Source: Prolixibacteraceae bacterium (GTDB lineage: Bacteria > Bacteroidota > Bacteroidia > Bacteroidales > Prolixibacteraceae). Taken from it: a stretch of DNA of 9,320 bases. How positions within the stretch are numbered: the stretch's first letter is position 1; each line of letters begins with the position of its first letter. The DNA lies in assembly GCA_007116765.1 (NCBI GenBank), contig SKHV01000395.1, positions 1-9,320 on the forward strand, read 5' to 3'. Both the position numbers and the translations under genes were made by a program. Positions 7,393-9,320 of the stretch are shown in pieces. Below the pieces are notes generated by a model. It saw only the letters and a program-made list of their open reading frames with translations, was not told the origin of the DNA and did not search any database.

Positions 7393-7421
7393 CCTGAGTT
7401 CGACAAAATTCTCAACTCAGG
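7393..7421 (+). terminator. Stem-loop directly after porW, possible weak terminator
   Basis: Arms CCTGAGTT (7393-7400) and AACTCAGG (7414-7421) are perfect reverse complements with a 13-nt loop, and begin at the base after the porW stop codon. No T tract follows (GGATTAGTTAAAAG), so it is not a standard intrinsic terminator. It could limit read-through, act as a 3' end stabiliser, or be part of a dispersed repeat. Whether porX is cotranscribed with porW is therefore open. Confidence 0.35.
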
Positions 7422-7458
7422 GGATTAGTTAAAAGTTGTCAAATTGCATATCGGGAAA

Positions 7459-7488
7459 CAATAAACATGACAAACTGTTTGTTTATTG
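7459..7488. promoter_or_regulatory. Inverted repeat upstream of porX
   Basis: CAATAAACA (7459-7467) and TGTTTATTG (7480-7488) form perfect 9-bp arms around a 12-nt centre, which itself contains part of a smaller dyad ACAAAC-T-GTTTGT (7470-7482). It lies about 130 bp before the porX ATG in the 227-bp porW-porX gap. It could be an operator or an mRNA leader hairpin. The arms are AT-rich, so chance cannot be excluded. I found no exact TAnnTTTG in this gap; the nearest is TATATTG at 7545-7551. Confidence 0.25.
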
Positions 7489-7619
7489 AATAGAATACGC
7501 CGAGAGCCCACACAAACTTTACAACTTAATAGCATTTATTTAGCTATATTGCATTCAGCATTAAACTGTGGCTCCTGACTCAACTACAAATTAACAAAAT
7601 AAACTAATTTATAAAAAGA

Positions 7620-9188
7620 ATGAATACACTGAAAAACAACAAAATACTTTGGGTCGACGATGAAATTGACCTTTTAAAACCACACATTATTTTTCTCGAA
7701 AACAAAGGTTACCGTGTTTTTACGGCAACCAACGGATCCGATGCCGTTGAAATGGTAAAAGAGCAATGGTTCGACATAATCTTTCTCGACGAAAATATGC
7801 CGGGATATACCGGGCTTGAAACACTAAACCAAATAAAGAAGCTCAACAGCCTTTCTCCGGTAGTTATGATTACCAAAAGCGAAGAAGAAGCAATAATGGA
7901 CGAAGCCATAGGTTCTCAAATGGCCGATTACCTGATAAAGCCCGTAAACCCTCGTCAAATATTGCTTTCAATAAAAAAGAACATCAATAAGCAAGAGCTT
8001 ATTACCAAACAAACCACCAGTGCTTATCAAATGGATTTCACCAAATTGTCGATGCAAATGAACAGTGCCAATTCGCTCGACGATTGGAAAGAAGTTTTCA
8101 CGAAGCTTTCATACTGGGAAATGGAGCTAAGCAACTCCACCGATAAAGCGATGGACGAAGTGCTTGACATGCAAAAAACCGAAGCCAATAAATCATTCTG
8201 CAAATTAGTTCATAAAAACTATATCGCATGGGTGAACCAAAGTTATTCCGAGCGTCCACTCATATCACCCGATATCTTCAGGAAAAAAATATTCCCGGTT
8301 TTAGACGAAAAAAAGAAAGTGTTTCTGCTGCTGATCGACAATCTACGGTATGACCAATGGAAAGCCATTAGCACAATTTTCAGCGACTATTATTCCGTTG
8401 TAAACGAAGACATTTATATGAGCATACTGCCCACTGCAACCATGTATGCCCGCAATTCAATATTTTCGGGATTAATGCCCCTCGAAATTCAAAAAACCCT
8501 GCCTGATTTATGGACAGAAGACGACAATGAAGAAGGAGGAAAAAACAACCACGAAGAAAAATTACTAAAAAATCAGCTCCAGCGAAACGGCCGCAAGGAA
8601 AAATTATACTTCGAGAAAATTACCACCCGTAAGCAAGGAAGTAAATGGAGCGATTACCTGAATCAGGCCTTACAATCAGACCTATCGGTGATGGTGCTCA
8701 ACTTTGTGGATATGATTTCGCATGCACGCACCGAAATGGACATGATTAAAGAACTCACCAACGATGAAGCAGCATACCGCTCTTTAACAACCAGTTGGTT
8801 TAAACATTCGGGCTTACCCGAAATGTTAAGGGAATTGAGCGAAAATGACTTTGAACTGATACTCACGACCGATCACGGAACAATAAAGGTGAACAATCCC
8901 TTAAAAGTAATTGGCGAGCGCTCAACCAACACCAACCTACGTTACAAGCTTGGACGGAACCTGAATTACAATCCAAAACAAGTATTCGAAATTAAAAAAC
9001 CTGCCGAGGCTCACCTGCCTGCACCTAGTGTAAGTACATCGTTTATTATTGCCAATAATCAAGACTTTTTTGCATACCCTAACAACTTCAATTATTATGC
9101 AAATTATTACAAAAACACCTTCCAGCACGGTGGAATATCAATGGAAGAGATGCTAATACCAATTATAAGAATGCGACCCCGAAAATAA
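7620..9188 (+). CDS. porX: T9SS regulator PorX: receiver domain fused to PglZ phosphoesterase domain
   Basis: PorX is the cytoplasmic response regulator of the PorX/PorY system that controls T9SS gene expression and function. Published work on PorX also gives it a PglZ-type phosphodiesterase activity on oligonucleotides. The 522-residue product has a receiver domain at about 7-125 with acidic pocket D13-D14 (WVDDE), phosphoacceptor D57 (FLDENMPG), T85 and K107 (LIKP). A helical linker (about 126-225) leads to a PglZ/alkaline phosphatase-like domain. Visible metal-site and active-site candidates are D240 (LLLIDNLRYDQW), T272 (LPTATMYAR), D364 and H368 (NFVDMISHA), D418-H419 (TTDHG) and H503 (FQHGG). 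All key residues appear intact, and length and order fit the family. The start is ATG in an A-rich context without Shine-Dalgarno. No DNA-binding domain is present; in known systems PorX works through the ECF sigma factor SigP and the motor protein PorL. PorY is not in this window. Confidence 0.95.
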   Translation: MNTLKNNKILWVDDEIDLLKPHIIFLENKGYRVFTATNGSDAVEMVKEQWFDIIFLDENMPGYTGLETLNQIKKLNSLSPVVMITKSEEEAIMDEAIGSQMADYLIKPVNPRQILLSIKKNINKQELITKQTTSAYQMDFTKLSMQMNSANSLDDWKEVFTKLSYWEMELSNSTDKAMDEVLDMQKTEANKSFCKLVHKNYIAWVNQSYSERPLISPDIFRKKIFPVLDEKKKVFLLLIDNLRYDQWKAISTIFSDYYSVVNEDIYMSILPTATMYARNSIFSGLMPLEIQKTLPDLWTEDDNEEGGKNNHEEKLLKNQLQRNGRKEKLYFEKITTRKQGSKWSDYLNQALQSDLSVMVLNFVDMISHARTEMDMIKELTNDEAAYRSLTTSWFKHSGLPEMLRELSENDFELILTTDHGTIKVNNPLKVIGERSTNTNLRYKLGRNLNYNPKQVFEIKKPAEAHLPAPSVSTSFIIANNQDFFAYPNNFNYYANYYKNTFQHGGISMEEMLIPIIRMRPRK

Positions 9189-9243
9189 TATACTTAAACA
9201 CATCTCAATATAGATTACTAATGAAGAAGTTATCATAAATAAT

Positions 9244-9264
9244 TCTAAAATCACGATTTTTAGA
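9244..9264 (+). terminator. Possible weak terminator after porX
   Basis: TCTAAAA (9244-9250) and TTTTAGA (9258-9264) pair, with two further pairs (TC/GA) inside after a one-base bulge. The hairpin lies about 55 bp after the porX stop, but is AT-rich and is followed by CCTCTTACTT rather than a T tract. A second AT-rich inverted repeat, CTTAAATA (9272-9279) with TATTTAAG (9290-9297), lies next to it. I see no gene in the remaining 132 bases of the window. Confidence 0.25.
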
Positions 9265-9320
9265 CCTCTTACTTAAATAAAAAAGGGTATATTTAAGAAG
9301 CAATCAATAAAAATAAGAAA

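Noticed and set aside
7620..9188. PglZ domain as a sign of a BREX or other phage-defence island
   Set aside because: The PglZ domain is fused to an intact receiver domain, as in PorX, and the neighbours are T9SS genes. No BrxC, PglX methylase or BrxL-like gene is present.
9190..9320. A short reading frame beginning with ATGAAGAAG at about 9221
   Set aside because: It ends after five codons (M-K-K-L-S); no coding region of useful length exists in the last 132 bases.

Overview
The window looks like chromosome of a member of the Bacteroidota, probably a Bacteroidales/Marinilabiliales-type organism. Three of its genes are type IX secretion system (T9SS) genes, a system confined to this phylum. 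Intergenic DNA is AT-rich, Shine-Dalgarno sequences are absent or poor, and several gene starts are preceded by the phylum's -7 promoter box TAnnTTTG. The genus cannot be fixed from the sequence alone.

Left part (minus strand, 2709 down to 20): porQ, cmk and ispH run in one direction as a likely operon. PorQ is an outer-membrane T9SS protein. Cytidylate kinase (Cmk) and HMBPP reductase (IspH) are housekeeping enzymes of nucleotide and isoprenoid metabolism; ispH overlaps the end of cmk by up to 20 bp. A second TTG-23 bp-TAnnTTTG promoter candidate lies just before cmk.

Middle (2710 to 3540): a single small minus-strand gene encodes an unrecognised 129-residue protein with an N-terminal membrane segment. 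It has its own promoter candidate and two tandem stem-loop/T-tract terminators, so it appears to be an independent unit. A perfect 11-bp-arm dyad sits in the divergent intergenic region between it and the next gene and overlaps its promoter.

Right part (plus strand, 3541 to 9188): a very long SprE/PorW-type TPR lipoprotein (1283 residues, TTG start) is followed by porX, a response-regulator receiver domain fused to a PglZ phosphoesterase domain. PorW is thought to link the periplasmic PorK/PorN ring to the outer-membrane translocon. PorX is the T9SS regulator downstream of the PorY sensor. The C-terminal half of this PorW carries three diverged copies of a ~112-residue module, two of them separated by a Glu/Gln/Thr-rich linker; this is the most unusual protein-level feature here.

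In function, the window joins three T9SS parts (outer-membrane attachment-complex partner, trans-periplasmic lipoprotein, cytoplasmic regulator) with an unknown small membrane protein in the middle. I see no mobile element, CRISPR array, tRNA or rRNA, and no clear sign of an entirely new system.
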